The position numbers were made by a program, and so were the translations under genes. Source: Ceratothoa steindachneri (taxonomy: Eukaryota; Arthropoda; Malacostraca; Isopoda; Cymothoidae). Taken from it: a stretch of DNA of 64,000 nt. Of the stretch, positions 44,697 to 55,919 are shown in pieces; position 1 is the stretch's first letter, and every line of letters starts with the position of its first letter. Location: NCBI GenBank assembly GCA_963969495.1, contig OZ018333.1:11646136-11710135 (forward strand), in the 5' to 3' direction. The notes beneath the pieces were generated by a model. The model was not told the origin of the DNA and made no database searches. It worked only from the letters and a program-made list of their open reading frames with translations.

Positions 44697-44869
44697 GTTA
44701 AAGACCTTAGTATTTTTCGCATTTATTCATTTTCTTTGGAAACTTTCTATTTTTCTTATTATCTTTTTTAGTTCATCTTGGAGATAGTAAACAACGCCAT
44801 CTACGTTCACCTCTTTTTTTTTAAATGAAATGCATTTGGTTTAACCAAACTTGACTTTAATTGTTGAGC

Positions 44870-44894
44870 TTTCGATCTATGCGATCATCTTCAG
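44870..44894 (-). other. Hammerhead-ribozyme-like core, candidate
   Basis: The minus strand reads CTGAAGA-T-GATC-gcata-GATC-GAAA, fitting the conserved CUGANGA and GAAA boxes around a four-base stem II with one extra U. It lies 60 bp past the stop of a Penelope GIY-YIG relic, and Penelope-like elements are known to carry such motifs. Stems I and III are not clear. Confidence 0.3.
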
Positions 44895-44954
44895 AGTATC
44901 TTTCCTCCTTTATCTTTGAAGGTTGGTGGAGTCAGAATGAAAAGAAAACGGATT

Positions 44955-45465
44955 TTAGGAGATATTTATTCCTCCTCGCTTAAACGTTATGTCAAGGTAA
45001 CGGGCGACTCCTGTGTCAGTGGAATTTTGAAACAACGTTAAAGTTCGATTCCAGTAAGTAGTCTGGATGTTGATGGCTGGCCTTTCTTCGTTAATTAAGA
45101 TGGTTTCTAACGTGTTTAGTCTAGTTTTATTTCCCTCCTTTCCTTTGATCGCTGTGTTATTAGCCAATATGTCCCTGGTTAAGCTGGCGTTATGCACGCT
45201 CTCTATATGATTTGGGGGAGCTCCATGTTGCATATGCATTTTCAAACGCCTCCAAAGTGTGGTGGCAGTCATACCAACATATTTTGAGTTGTTTTAAGCT
45301 TACAATCTTCATTCGGGCAGGTAAGCTCGTAAACTATGTATTAGACTTCAGGATCGAGGAGTTTTGACAGATGTTGCTTTTCATAATGAGATTGTTAACT
45401 TTTGTCGTTTTATAATATATAATCATCTGATCATGTCCGTTTGCTTCTTAACTTTGATGTTATGG
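44955..45465 (-). pseudogene. Penelope-like element, GIY-YIG endonuclease end
   Basis: C-terminal endonuclease of a Penelope-like retroelement. In the frame from 45,272 it reads MTATTLWRRLKMHMQHGAPP, SLTRDILANNTAI and LNTLETILINEERPAINIQT, the usual end of the GIY-YIG domain. The Cys motif CPNEDCKL lies just upstream in another frame (about 45,310), and ISL-KATSVKTPRS near 45,400 is the linker after RT. A frameshift near 45,275 and stops kill it. The upstream part continues at 46,194-46,340 beyond a MITE. Confidence 0.75.
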
Positions 45466-46193
45466 TTAAGGGGATGGCACCTTTTTTCATTAGTCACTTT
45501 TCAAATTCTTTCGTCAAAATTCGCATTTTTTGGTTTGGTATATCATTTTATTTCCAATTTTGTGCACTTTTTATAGTATAATAATTTTTTACCAACACGA
45601 CTAGAACATAGTGAAAATTACGAAAATGCAAAATTGTATACATTCGTGGAAGTTCTCAGTAGATTTTTAAAGTTGATTTGTGAACAAAACGCAAAACTAT
45701 ACCATGCGATTTTAAATACTTGCTAAAAAAAGATGGCGCCTAAGAACTGGTCTATATTTTTAGTATCATTCGAATGTGGATTAACCTAAATTCCAATGCA
45801 TTCACAATACAACTACTATTCACCTAACACCCCCTTTTCTAACTGAGAACAAAACCTATACTTAACCTTTTCCGAAAAATATATGTTTTAGTCCACCATT
45901 AACACAAATTGAAATAGAACTAAAGAAAACTGATTTCAAATAATTACTAAATCATATTTGAATCTTTTTGTCGTGAATTGTGTTCGAATGCTTAATATTT
46001 AGTAATTCTATAGAGATTTATATGATATCAGGTTTCAAGGTGGGGATTCTGAAAGAATCCCCTGTATCTCAAAAACGGCGCCGTAGGTTATTATGATTTT
46101 AGCAGGAATAAAAGGACTTAAAATGATTTTTAATTTCATATATGATAATCTAACATAGTTTAAAGTTGAAAAACTGAATGTGGTATCCCTTGA
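45466..46193 (-). mobile_element. TTAA-flanked MITE, copy 2, inside Penelope ORF
   Basis: Inverted copy of 5,306-6,037. It has TTAA at 45,466-45,469 and a mutated TTGA at 46,190-46,193, with the shared ends GGGGAT and ATCCC. It splits a Penelope frame: the KIDEKNIKKIIQ block lies on one side and the KATSVKT block on the other. No coding capacity. Confidence 0.75.
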
Positions 46194-46340
46194 ATAATCT
46201 TCTTTATGTTTTTTTCGTCTATTTTCTAGGCCGATGACATCTGATTTCTATAGTACAGTTTGATGTTATTTACTGCTTCCTGGTTACTTTCCGTTTCATA
46301 TGTGTCTATGAATTGCCTTCTTAAAACTGATTGAGCAACA
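46194..46340 (-). pseudogene. Penelope-like fragment upstream of the MITE
   Basis: The minus strand reads INIKLYYRNQMSS-like and KIDEKNIKKIIQ blocks typical of the RT-to-endonuclease linker. It was joined to 44,955-45,465 before the MITE inserted. Confidence 0.55.
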
Positions 46341-46439
46341 TTTGCATGATCGGCGGATGTATGATCCGATTACACTTTTTAGTTGTACCTTTCAGGGCAT
46401 TCACTGTCCGTGTTAAGGCATCTTCCGATGCCTGTAGCT

Positions 46440-46790
46440 TTTCTGTACACTTTTGTAACGTAATTACAAGTCGGTGGACTAGCTATGGGATCGCCCCTGG
46501 GGCCGACATTTGCCAACTATTATATGGGTCAACTTGAAGAGAGCTTATTAGACAACATAAAAAATAAGCCACACATATACTGCAGATACGTAGACAACAT
46601 CTACATCAACATCCAAAATGAAAAACATCTTTAAAAAATCAACAGCAATTTGAGGAGAACTTCGTGTTAAAATTCACCTATGAATTGAGCATGGACAATA
46701 AATTACCTTTTCTGGACGTGGAGGTACAAAACACCAACGATAATTACGTCACAAAAGTGTATAAATAACTTTTGAAAGAACATGATGTGC
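46440..46790 (+). pseudogene. Penelope-like RT fragment
   Basis: The plus strand reads LQVGGLAMGSPLGPTFANYY and then HIYCRYVDNIYINIQNEKHL, the RT palm of Penelope-like elements. The catalytic YVDD is YVDN here. A stop precedes the block at about 46,462 and the frame breaks after 46,635; PFLDVEVQ follows in another frame. Its orientation is opposite to the endonuclease relic 1 kb to the left, so the locus has been rearranged or holds two copies. Confidence 0.75.
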
Positions 46791-46819
46791 TCATGTGACA
46801 GCTGCCTCTGCCCAACCAG

Positions 46820-47090
46820 CCATTTTTTTTAGGCAGAATAATGCACCTTGTCACATTGCAAAGTTGGTGAACAATTTCCTAGATCAAGAGGAAGTGTCAG
46901 GGATGGGCCTGATCAGAGTCCGGATCTCGATCCGATTGAGATTTCTTGGAAGACACTAGGAGAGAGAATCAAGGAGAGAGACTCAAGCAACGTCGAAAAA
47001 AAGTGAAATATTATAAGTGAAATGGAGAAAAATAATACCAGAAAAATCCCTTCAGATAATGCGCTCATGTGGCAAAATATATCATTATGT
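46820..47090 (+). pseudogene. Tc1/mariner transposase fragment
   Basis: The C-terminal part of a DDE transposase. It reads QNNAPCHIAKLVNNFLDQEE (normally QDNA.., so the second catalytic Asp is Asn), then after a shift near 46,900 GPDQSPDLDPIEISWKTLGE, which includes the third acidic residue (Glu). No terminal repeats or N-terminal half are seen. Confidence 0.7.
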
Positions 47091-47960
47091 AATTAATATA
47101 TTGCTATACTTACAAAGTACTAATATATTGTAACAACGAAAAAATATCTTTTGAGTAACATATATCATATTACATTCTTATCTACGTCTGTTGTGATATC
47201 TGTCCTGATAATTTTGAAAAGCATATGAAAATGCTCTTTTGCACGTAATTTACAGTTTCATCTATCCTAACATGTACAACTTATACCCCTGTTTATTTCT
47301 AAAGTTGTTCTGTATTAATCCTGGCATCCCGGAGGTCTCCTAACGACGTGACTGCACTGTAATCATCTGCTGGCTGATTACAGTCATGGGAACACAAATT
47401 GTTGGTAGTGCCAATTATTTGAGGCGAGCCATTGTCACGAGCAAAGATGTGTATGGCAGGAAGGTAATGCGTTTTGTTGTTCCTCCCGAGCATACATCTA
47501 GGCGCTGGGGCTACGTTTTTAGTCTGGCTCTACGCTGCAGGGATGACCGGTAGTGAAGAGATTTGCTCCTGCCTTACTACCGTTAATGACCAGGGTTCCT
47601 CGAATAAAATAGGATGCGGCAGCAAACAGGAGAGTGAAATGAACAATTATCAGTGGAAGGTTTAAGTAGCGAATATGGCAAAGCACGGAGCATTTCACAT
47701 TATAGTGACAGGAGAAGGAGACAAAGGCTGTTCAAAGTGAAAATTATATATTAGGGCTGGTTTCAGCAATTCAAAGTGACAGGATTAATTCACTCACCAT
47801 TGCTGTAAGTCTTTCTCACTCCAATTGTTCAATTGGAGCAACTGATTCAACTAAATATACTTGGGTCAGTTTGCTACACCTTGCTGTTAATACTTTCACA
47901 CAAAGTCGTCTGTATAACAACCCCAACATTCGTCTGATAAAAATGGTAATAATAATAAAT

Positions 47961-48025
<65 letters not shown>

Positions 48026-48797
48026 CCTCCGAATAACTTTCAATTCCACTAATAATTAATATAAGATTACTTAATTATTCTCCAAAATTGTTATCTTTCT
48101 CATTTCCACAATATTCTTTCAAATAGGCAAAAAGTTGTTAATGTCGTCAAGTTACGTATCCCTCGTTATAATGAATTAATATATAATTTGATTTCAAACA
48201 ATTATCCCTATTATAATCATATTTTTATTCATTTAATGTTAAGAAATTTCAATATAGTATCGATCAATCATTAAATTCAATGTTAAATTTCCAATCGCGT
48301 TGTCTTTCGCTCAATTTATATGCTTAACAAATAAATAATATTGTTTTAAAACTCACTTTTACTTTTCATTCATCTCAAATTTAATGGAGAGGTGAAAAAG
48401 TACCGGGCTGCTTTATATCCAGCACTATTTCTCGAGAGTACGTTTATCACTTCCCAACGAGGTGGGGAGGTTTTGCTTATAAGAAATAATTCCTGATTTT
48501 AGAAAATAAACCAACCAACGCGAAAATTCCGGAGCTTGCAACCAATGATAGAAAAAGTGGTTTGCTTGTGGACTATATCCTGCGTCTAGCTTATTCCGCC
48601 TCGGGTTTTTTACTTTTTATGTCTCCACCCTGGGTGTGTTAAGAAATAGTGTTCACACTTGAACAGCGATGCACACTGGACAGTCTTTCTCATTCGGCCG
48701 CAGCTCCTAATTGAGCAACAAAGTGGCCACTATCTGAACATCTGTTGTGGCAGACCAGAAACTTTTAGTTAGCTTGGCATTAAAGCCCCTCCCTCTT
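47091..48797. other. No gene; contains (AT)n 47,964-48,021
   Basis: AT-rich, with no supported coding frame. A 9-bp inverted repeat (CTGTAATCA..TGATTACAG) lies at about 47,354-47,380. Confidence 0.5.
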
Positions 48798-49166
48798 CTA
48801 TAGGCAATACGGCCTTATGCAGCCGAAATCTGGGTCATGCACAGATGCATGACCAAATGCATCTGGGATATTCAGAAGAATTGCACGCTTTCGGTTTCCG
48901 ATCGCCCCAAAGAACAAAGGTAAACAGATGACGCACCGCTTCAGTTTCTGTTCCTTCCGTTGGGGACCAAGCGATCTAGCATAACCCCCTTTGGGATGTA
49001 AGACCCGCATCCTCCCGTGGGCCCATCCGTGACATCTCGTAGACCCCAGGTTAATGACTTTCATCAGAACCGGTATACCCTTTCTCCCCATCTTCCCCGG
49101 GTAGATCAGCGTGGCGGCCCCCGTGACGTCCGTGGCGTGCAATAGGCCATATGAGTCTCTGGTCAT
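48798..49166 (-). CDS. Unknown open frame, 122 codons
   Basis: A GC-richer island in AT-rich DNA with an open frame on the minus strand (MTRDSYGLLHATDVTGAATL..., IPVLMKVINLGSTRCHGWAH). No domain is recognised. A second open frame overlaps at 49,051-49,263. LINE fragments start 330 bp further right, so it may be a degraded ORF1 or another repeat; it could also be chance. I give it low confidence as a gene. Confidence 0.2.
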   Translation of the reverse strand: MTRDSYGLLHATDVTGAATLIYPGKMGRKGIPVLMKVINLGSTRCHGWAHGRMRVLHPKGGYARSLGPQRKEQKLKRCVICLPLFFGAIGNRKRAILLNIPDAFGHASVHDPDFGCIRPYCL

Positions 49167-49496
49167 GATAACAAACTCTGTAAAAGTGACTAATAAGGAA
49201 ACAATGACGAGGGGGAAACCCCTTCTCGCCTGAAGAGTCTTGCAGCGACCCCTGAGAAATCATTCATTATACACACATGTTCACTTCTACATGTATGTTC
49301 TATCTTTTACCATAAAGGACATAAAGCTTCCTTAACAATATTTGGTGGTTATATAGTAATCACAGACAAATTTATCCTTTCCCTCTTTAACATATATCCA
49401 TAATGACTGTATTAGTATCTGTTTCAATTTTAGTGTTTTAATAATACTGGAGCTTATCTCTAGTATAATTAATTAATCACAAAGCACCCTACCAAT

Positions 49497-49925
49497 TTGC
49501 TCCATTGGAGGCTCGGCTTTCGCATCATATCCCCTCTGCTTGAAGTCAACAGTGCTCTACGAGAAATAAGGCGTCTTGGACAGTTCGGAGAATGGATTAT
49601 GATCTACAGTGACTCACTAAGCGCCCTGAGTGCTTTCCGGAGCTCAGAATACCAACACTCCCTCGTTCGCGGCAAACGTGACGCCATGTTGCTGAGAACC
49701 TGTTGGATGTCGAAATTATCCACTGCTGGGTTCTTGGACATGTGGGAATTGCGTGTAATAACCGCGCCGATTAGGGTTGGAGCTAAAGAGTCTGCGAAAA
49801 CTAGGCGACCATACCACCGTTTCGCTCTTCCTCACACCGACTAAATGGCAGGATTCAGGTCAGTCCTCCGGGCTGCTTGGCAAAGAAGGAGGGAGACGGC
49901 CAATGGGCACCTAAAGTTGCGTGAA
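49497..49925 (+). mobile_element. RNase H-LINE, copy F (RNase H and 3' part)
   Basis: The plus strand reads MIYSDSLSALSAF (second RNase H Asp), a degraded GFLDMWELRV (normally VPGHVG.AGN) and FALPHTD, matching copy A at 19,964-19,680. It starts where copy G, lying to its right, is still in the first half of RNase H. Confidence 0.75.
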
Positions 49926-49959
49926 ATTGCGCACTGACTATTTCCATGGACCTACCCTC

Positions 49960-50660
49960 TATGCTGTGACGGTTTCAGAACGCTTTCTGTCGTGTATAGC
50001 AAAAGGCGGACTCAATCCACCACACCGGCCTCCGCTACGTTGCCCACATCCCCCATTGAGAACCTACTTATCGATGCTGTGGAGATCTCACCACCTTTGC
50101 GCTTTGTACAGAGCATTATGCCCATGTACGCGTGAGCTTCCCCCCCCCCCCTCCCCCATATCAGTCGACAACGCCGCTCACTGCATCTGAATTCGACGGT
50201 GCCTATGCTGCTGAGAGACGCCAGCCATACCATAACCCCTTTAGGGTTAGGTGTAGGAAACACCTTCAAGAGTTCGTTGTAAATATCGGGCTGATGGTGC
50301 CTCTGGTTTTGCCAAGGACGAAACACCGGAGGTTACCACCTCTGACTATTAGTCTCCATGGTTCTGTTCCCAAAGCTTCCACAGCGCCAGGAGTATTGCG
50401 TTCAACATTTTCGGAGCACACCCCCTTTCGCGCTGTATACAGATGGCTTAACTCCCAGGGAGTGGGTAAATTTTCATGGCGTAACTTCTTTGTTTAAAGC
50501 CAGCGGGGCTCTACCAGGTGCTGCATCTGGCTTCACGGGCGAGCTGGTTGCAATACACTATTCAGGAGGGGAAGATAATTTTCAAAACATTACCTACATA
50601 GATGCCATCTCAAAATGTGCAACACCCGAACCCCACAGTGAGTTACCCTTTGCAGACTGT
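49960..50660 (+). mobile_element. RNase H-LINE, copy G (RT end to RNase H start)
   Basis: It corresponds to copy A from about 20,570 down to 19,990: IENLLIDAVEIS (RT thumb), EFDGAYAAERRQPYHNPF, VPLVLPRTKHRR, and the start of RNase H (TDGLTPREW, then SGALPGAASGFTGELVAIHY). Several shifts. It lies 3' of copy F though it encodes an earlier part of the protein. Confidence 0.75.
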
Positions 50661-51552
50661 TACACCTGATGCATGAGATTAAATCATGCCCCCCTAGTCG
50701 CAGGTTCCTCAGGAAAGTTCTCTCGAAAACTCATTGCTTTCTGGATTGATTTAGAACTCTTTAAACAGACTTGGGTGTGTATTTACTCGGTTCCTACATA
50801 CTCTCTTTTCTAAGACTATCCTCCATACCTTTCAATGACACCACCTCCTCCTCCCACTCAACACAAACCACAAGCTTGTGTTGCAACACATGCTACATAG
50901 AATACAAGCAAAGTTATCGCTACTTACCCCCTTTATTTTAAATTGTCTTTCCTCTGCAAAAAAAGACGTTCTTTAATACAGTTCCTACTCTCCTTTTTAA
51001 TGCTAAACACATTCTGATTTTGGCATTAAAAGGAAGAATAGGCCTTATCAAAATTGATGCTGTAATTAAAAAACTTATTCTTAAAGAAATTAGTTTGACT
51101 TGTGTTCTTAGTTTTGTCTGCAATATTCATAGTTATGGTACCGGATTTGTAAATTTAATAATTTCATTGGCTTTGTATTAACATTGTTGTATTACTCTAC
51201 CTCTCTCCCTCGCTCTACTTGCCTCCCCCTCCCTAACGTCACTGATTGCTTCCCGTGACTCGCCTAATCTTCTTATTTAAACTATTTCCTTTTCCGTTTT
51301 AATCTTTATATTCCATCTGCCTATGTTGTTTACCCTTTCTGCCTCCGCGTGAACGAAGTATTGTCTCTATGTTAGCTTTGTTCAAGAGGATCTGGACCGA
51401 AGGTAGCTTTACAGATTACTGGCTAAAGATACCGCGCTTGCTTTTCGCAATCTGTGGAAAGATCACTCTACACCGATCGGTGTCGGCCCAATTTCTCTAA
51501 ACTCCAATTTAATGGAGATATTAATAATTTAACTTTATGTTAGCTTATATTT
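50661..51552. other. No recognisable gene
   Basis: AT-rich flank between LINE fragments. No frame or repeat is supported. Confidence 0.4.
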
Positions 51553-53250
51553 TTGGAGAGTAGAAGCAATCTGTTTTCTATGCAGTGTGGCTTCCGTGAG
51601 TATTACTCGATATCTGGTCTTCTATTCAGGCTGGAGAGTGAGTTGTGTGGGCCTCACCGCCTCTCTCCCCATGAGAAATTTGACACGGTTATTTTCTTGT
51701 GGAGAAGGCCTATAAAACCACAGGTCGATCCGATATCACGAAGACCCGACATGGTAAAGGAACGAGTGGACGCCTCCTCCATTTTCTGTTTAATTTTCCT
51801 CGAGATCGTCATTTTCGCGTACACGAAAGGATCCTTCTCCGACCCCAAGACAAAAAGAGGCCGTCCCCCATGGAGGTGTAGCCAGTGGTACTCTGACTTA
51901 ACATTAACTGCATCGCCTATCTGGTGCCGGATATTATAGCAACGCTCCACGTAGACAACGTTTCTATCTTTTTCGGGGTGCCCTTGGAGAGAATCTTCAA
52001 TTGGCTCCGAACCCAGTCATTAACAATACCATAACAAAGGGATTTTGGTTTTCTTTGGCGAAGAAAAAGGTCGTGCATCCCTGTCGTGTCGAAGGCACCA
52101 CCCCCGTCTGGACTTGCTCCTGAATGAGGCCCCTGGAGTTGGTAGAATCGCACCGATATCTTGGACTTGTATTAGGCCGACAATTCGCTAGAGAGGCGCA
52201 CTTTCACAGCCTTAAGGTCACTTGCACATCTGCAATGGTTATTCTCCGATCTTTGGCATTCAGGTTGTAGGTTTCTGATAGTGCTACACCATCTCTACTA
52301 CAGATGTGAGATTTGCTCCTCACAGCAGTGCGACCATTGCGGAAGGAGGATTCAATCCACATTACAGGTCTCCCCTTGGTGACTGCTAAGTTCATGACAA
52401 CAGTTTATCGACGCGAGGGAGATTCACCTCTCTTTACGACCTGTACAGTTCTCGATTGCGCTCCAATTAATCGTCTCCCCCAGCTGCCAATGGCTCGCAT
52501 TTAGTCCTGGTCTGATATCGATTATATCAACGAAATCCACTAATGAAACACTGACCCATTTAGGTTTACGGCAAGGCAATTCCTGGGAGATCTCGGTGTA
52601 CCTCTCGTGCTGGTGGCACCCATGGTTCTGCCGCTAGCCTGGAGGATACAACCTTTTAGGTTTGTCGCTATACCTCTTCTTCCAAAACAACCACAGCGGC
52701 CAGTATATTATTACCGTTTTTCTTGAAACACATTGTGCCACGTTTGAATTTTGGCAGCGACAAATATGCCTCCAATTATAAGAGAGGTTGTTGGTTTCTA
52801 CGCCTTCCTACCTATTTTTAATACCAGTGAGGCACTTCCGAGCGTTGCCTCCGTCTTCATTGCCGAGCTAGTTGTAATATACCTCTCAGTACTGGCATTA
52901 CGTACTGCTCCTTATCTGAGGCCGAATAATCCATAACAGCTCAAAGAGCACGGCGAGCGCTCATGATACAATGGCATCTTCGCATCCTCTATTTTGAAGT
53001 ATCCGTTACAACCCGGCTAAGTCTTCTCTGTGTAATGTCGAAAATATTTTCCGCTAGGTCACTAGGCAGGTACCTTTTCTACTAGGGACTAGTGATTGGC
53101 GTTTCTTTCTTTACTACATATTAGGAATCAGGACAGCCATATGTTAAAGAAGAAGGAAGACGGCGCCTGGTTGGAATTGGAATCAGAATAGAATGACGCC
53201 GTGACTGTTCCCGTGGACCCATCTCCCGTACTCCTCGACGATACCAAATA
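51553..53250 (+). mobile_element. RNase H-LINE, copy H (RT to 3' part)
   Basis: The RT starts with SMQCGFREYYSISGLLFRLE (QYGFR..RS block). The catalytic box is altered to HVDNVSIFF (about 52,000). SLAKKKVVHPCRVEG and LELVESHRYLGLVL follow, then RNase H start SEALPSVASVFIAELVVIYL. The end matches the copy A 3' region through GACTGTTCCC. It is strongly diverged, with shifts every 100-200 bp, and is probably the oldest copy here. Confidence 0.65.
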
Positions 53251-53513
53251 ATATTTTGTCCCCTTCGAATCAGAACCTCCCCTGGAAATAGTGGCATCGG
53301 ATAGAGAATTCCCCGAAACCTTTCTGTGGAGACTCCTTGGTACCTTTGGTTGAGCTTCCTGGTGTAGTGGGAGGAGCCTTCCTGAGCAATACCTGTCCTG
53401 GTAGTGTGAGGAAAGGGGTTGCTACCACCAGGCCAAATTCCTTGGCTCGTACTCGGGAGTTCCATGTTGACGCGTTTGGGTGGCTTTAGAGGGGGGAATT
53501 CCTCCTTCTCCAT
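53121..53513 (-). other. Open frame of 130 codons, possible LINE ORF1 start
   Basis: It starts MEKEEFPPLKPPKRVNMELP and is Pro/Arg-rich, a style like the N-terminus of copy A ORF1 (MPMDEFSKNQTPLTPP). Its left part overlaps plus-strand LINE copy H, so some of it is an antisense shadow. It may be an unrelated ORF1 piece in opposite orientation. Confidence 0.25.
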
Positions 53514-54156
53514 AAAATCTTGATGGCCCCTTAGGTTCCTTAGGGTTGCCGGCTTCCCTTTAGGACCTTATTGTGCCTTTTCTTTGCCCTTTTTTCTTAC
53601 ACTTTTATTAAACTAAATCCGATATTTTCTTTTTTGCGACTATGGCCCCGTAAATGGCCAGCAGACCGAAAATCATGAGTCCTGAATTATGCGTGTTGTC
53701 CAAGCCCCACTACCAGCAGGCAGTTTTGAGGCTATATATCTCCAAACATTTTCACTTCACCTTCTTCGATACTCTCTTTATAACTCTCTTTAATTTGTGT
53801 GTCAGATAACTTCCCCAACACCTTCACTACACACTGATCATCGGCGAGAATTGTAAGGGTGGAGACGGCAGGGCGGGGAGAACAGCCCCATTTCGCTTTT
53901 AAGGCACAAAAATTATTTTCTTATAAAATAACCAAAAGTTGGAATAACTTGACTAGGAATTTCATCCAAAGCTCAATAGTTTTAGAAATAGAATCAATAA
54001 ATATTACTTTAAAATATGACTTTACATAAATAAAATTTAAATTCATTCATTATCTTCATCTTCTCTCCCTCTGAATTCTACCTTATCCCTCTTGAACTAT
54101 CCTGCAGTAGATATCAAGAGCTTTGCTGGTCCTTAATTCTCTAATTACATAAGTAA
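53514..54156. other. AT-rich DNA, no gene seen
   Basis: No coding frame or repeat is supported. Confidence 0.4.
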
Positions 54157-54663
54157 CCACGAAGGAGGCATGAATCAGTGTTGAGAGGAAAGGAAAGGGG
54201 GGGGGGATCAATCAAACTTAGGGTTTCTGTTGTGAACCAAAATTTGGGAAGAAAGCTGGCCCTCATCTGTCTTAAAAATTGATTTAATCACGGTGAATTT
54301 CAAGGGACAAATGGAAAGGGGGCTGGGGAGAAGGAGAGCTCCCGTGACCACGAAGAAGGCAAGAATCAGAGTTGAAAGGAGGGAGGGAGTTGTTACCAAT
54401 CTTATGAGTCTCTGTTGGGAACCAAAGTTTTGTGAAGCGAATTGAGGCTCAACTCACTTAAAAATTTATGACATCACGGTGAATTTCAAAGACCGCGGAT
54501 AAATGCGGGCTGGGTTGATGGAGAGCTTACGTGAGCATGGAGAACGCAAGAACCAGTGTTGAGACGTGGGGGAGGGGGAGTTGCAATCAAACTTATGAGT
54601 CTCTGTTGTGAACCAAAAATATTGAGGGAACCGAACTGTCACTCAACTCGCTCAAAAATTGAT
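54157..54663. repeat. 190-bp tandem repeat, 2.7 units
   Basis: Units start at 54,157, 54,347 and 54,534 (190 and 187 bp; the last is partial). Landmarks in each unit are GAA.CAGTGTTGAGA, a G-run, TCTCTGTTG.GAACCAAA and CTCAAAAATT; the first two also share ATCACGGTGAATTTCAA. No coding frame crosses the units. Confidence 0.8.
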
Positions 54664-55889
54664 GCCCATTTATTTAAGTTCCCTGTTTACCTTTAAATAA
54701 TCTAATAATGGCGTTGTACAGTGCTCCGGGATATCTTGGAGCAAAATTTGCATCTCTAATTCTCATCGTGTTTTTTTAGTAATTACGTGGCGGGGCGGAG
54801 GTTAAAGAGTTTTGATGCAGGAAAATGAGTAAGCAGAGTTACAAACTCAAAAGTCATCAAATCAGAGTAACCCCTCAGTTACAGCCGTTGGATGTCTGTG
54901 ACATCGCTAAAACGAAAGTTAACTTCGTCTGGACCCAAACACAGTTCGAATCCTACACCAATACGGACTATGATGGCGCTTTATTTGGCAAGTCAAAAAT
55001 GCGTATTTTGCGAATAAATCTATTGGACTGCCAATGCGCGATTAATTTCCTTTGGGTAAATGCCTGATTCATAATGCGCTCTAAGTCTTTGGGAAACCTT
55101 TGGAAAAGGTAATTTTCCATGTTATTATCACGTCTCGAGCAATCTTCACGCAAGACTCCGTCAATAATTCCCACAGATGGACAAATACTTCATTGAATAC
55201 TCTTTTATTAGCCTACAACATAATTAAAATCAAGCACACAGTCTAACGATTGTATCGTGTAAATATGATCACCGATTACATTATTTCTTACCCATGGGGA
55301 GTGGGGATGGGTGAAGATTCCGGAATTGTGCATCTTGCTCTCCCACACATTCCGGCCCCACCAATGTATCTAGGTATTCCCAGAGGTAGTCCATCCATGT
55401 AGAATGTGTTCATTGCTTATGCGTTCGGTCAATGTTGAAAAAAGGACGATCAAATATTGGCGTCATTCCGGAAATATAGATATGATACGGGAAGACCTAG
55501 ACCTTGTCCCAAGAAGACCCAAACCTGGAATAAAGACTTAGTGACAAACTTCCACAGTCCCCCCTTGCTAAAGCCTTACCACAGACCGTGGTGTATAGCG
55601 GATGAGACGCTTGGGTTCCAGTGGGACAATTGCTCGCTGGAGGGCCGACTTCATATACCTTGGTGGCGTTAGAATTGGCAGTTGAGCAATAGTTACAGAA
55701 GATCAGCGTTACGTGCCACTTGCTCTCCATGTATATCGAAGCTCCGCAGCCCACAATCCTCGAATTCAAACACACCATTTAAATATAGTGCCCGCAGGAA
55801 GAATTATAGCTATAAAATTACAAAAACACACAGCAATAGTACCCGAGAATTCCCTCCGGCCTTGGACAATTAGTAATTAAATCAGTGAA
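54664..55889. other. No recognisable gene
   Basis: Open frames at 54,825-55,067 and 55,457-55,778 show no motif and lack splice or start context that would support them. Confidence 0.35.
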
Positions 55890-55919
55890 AATCTTCCTCT
55901 GAAATCTGTCCTACCTTTG

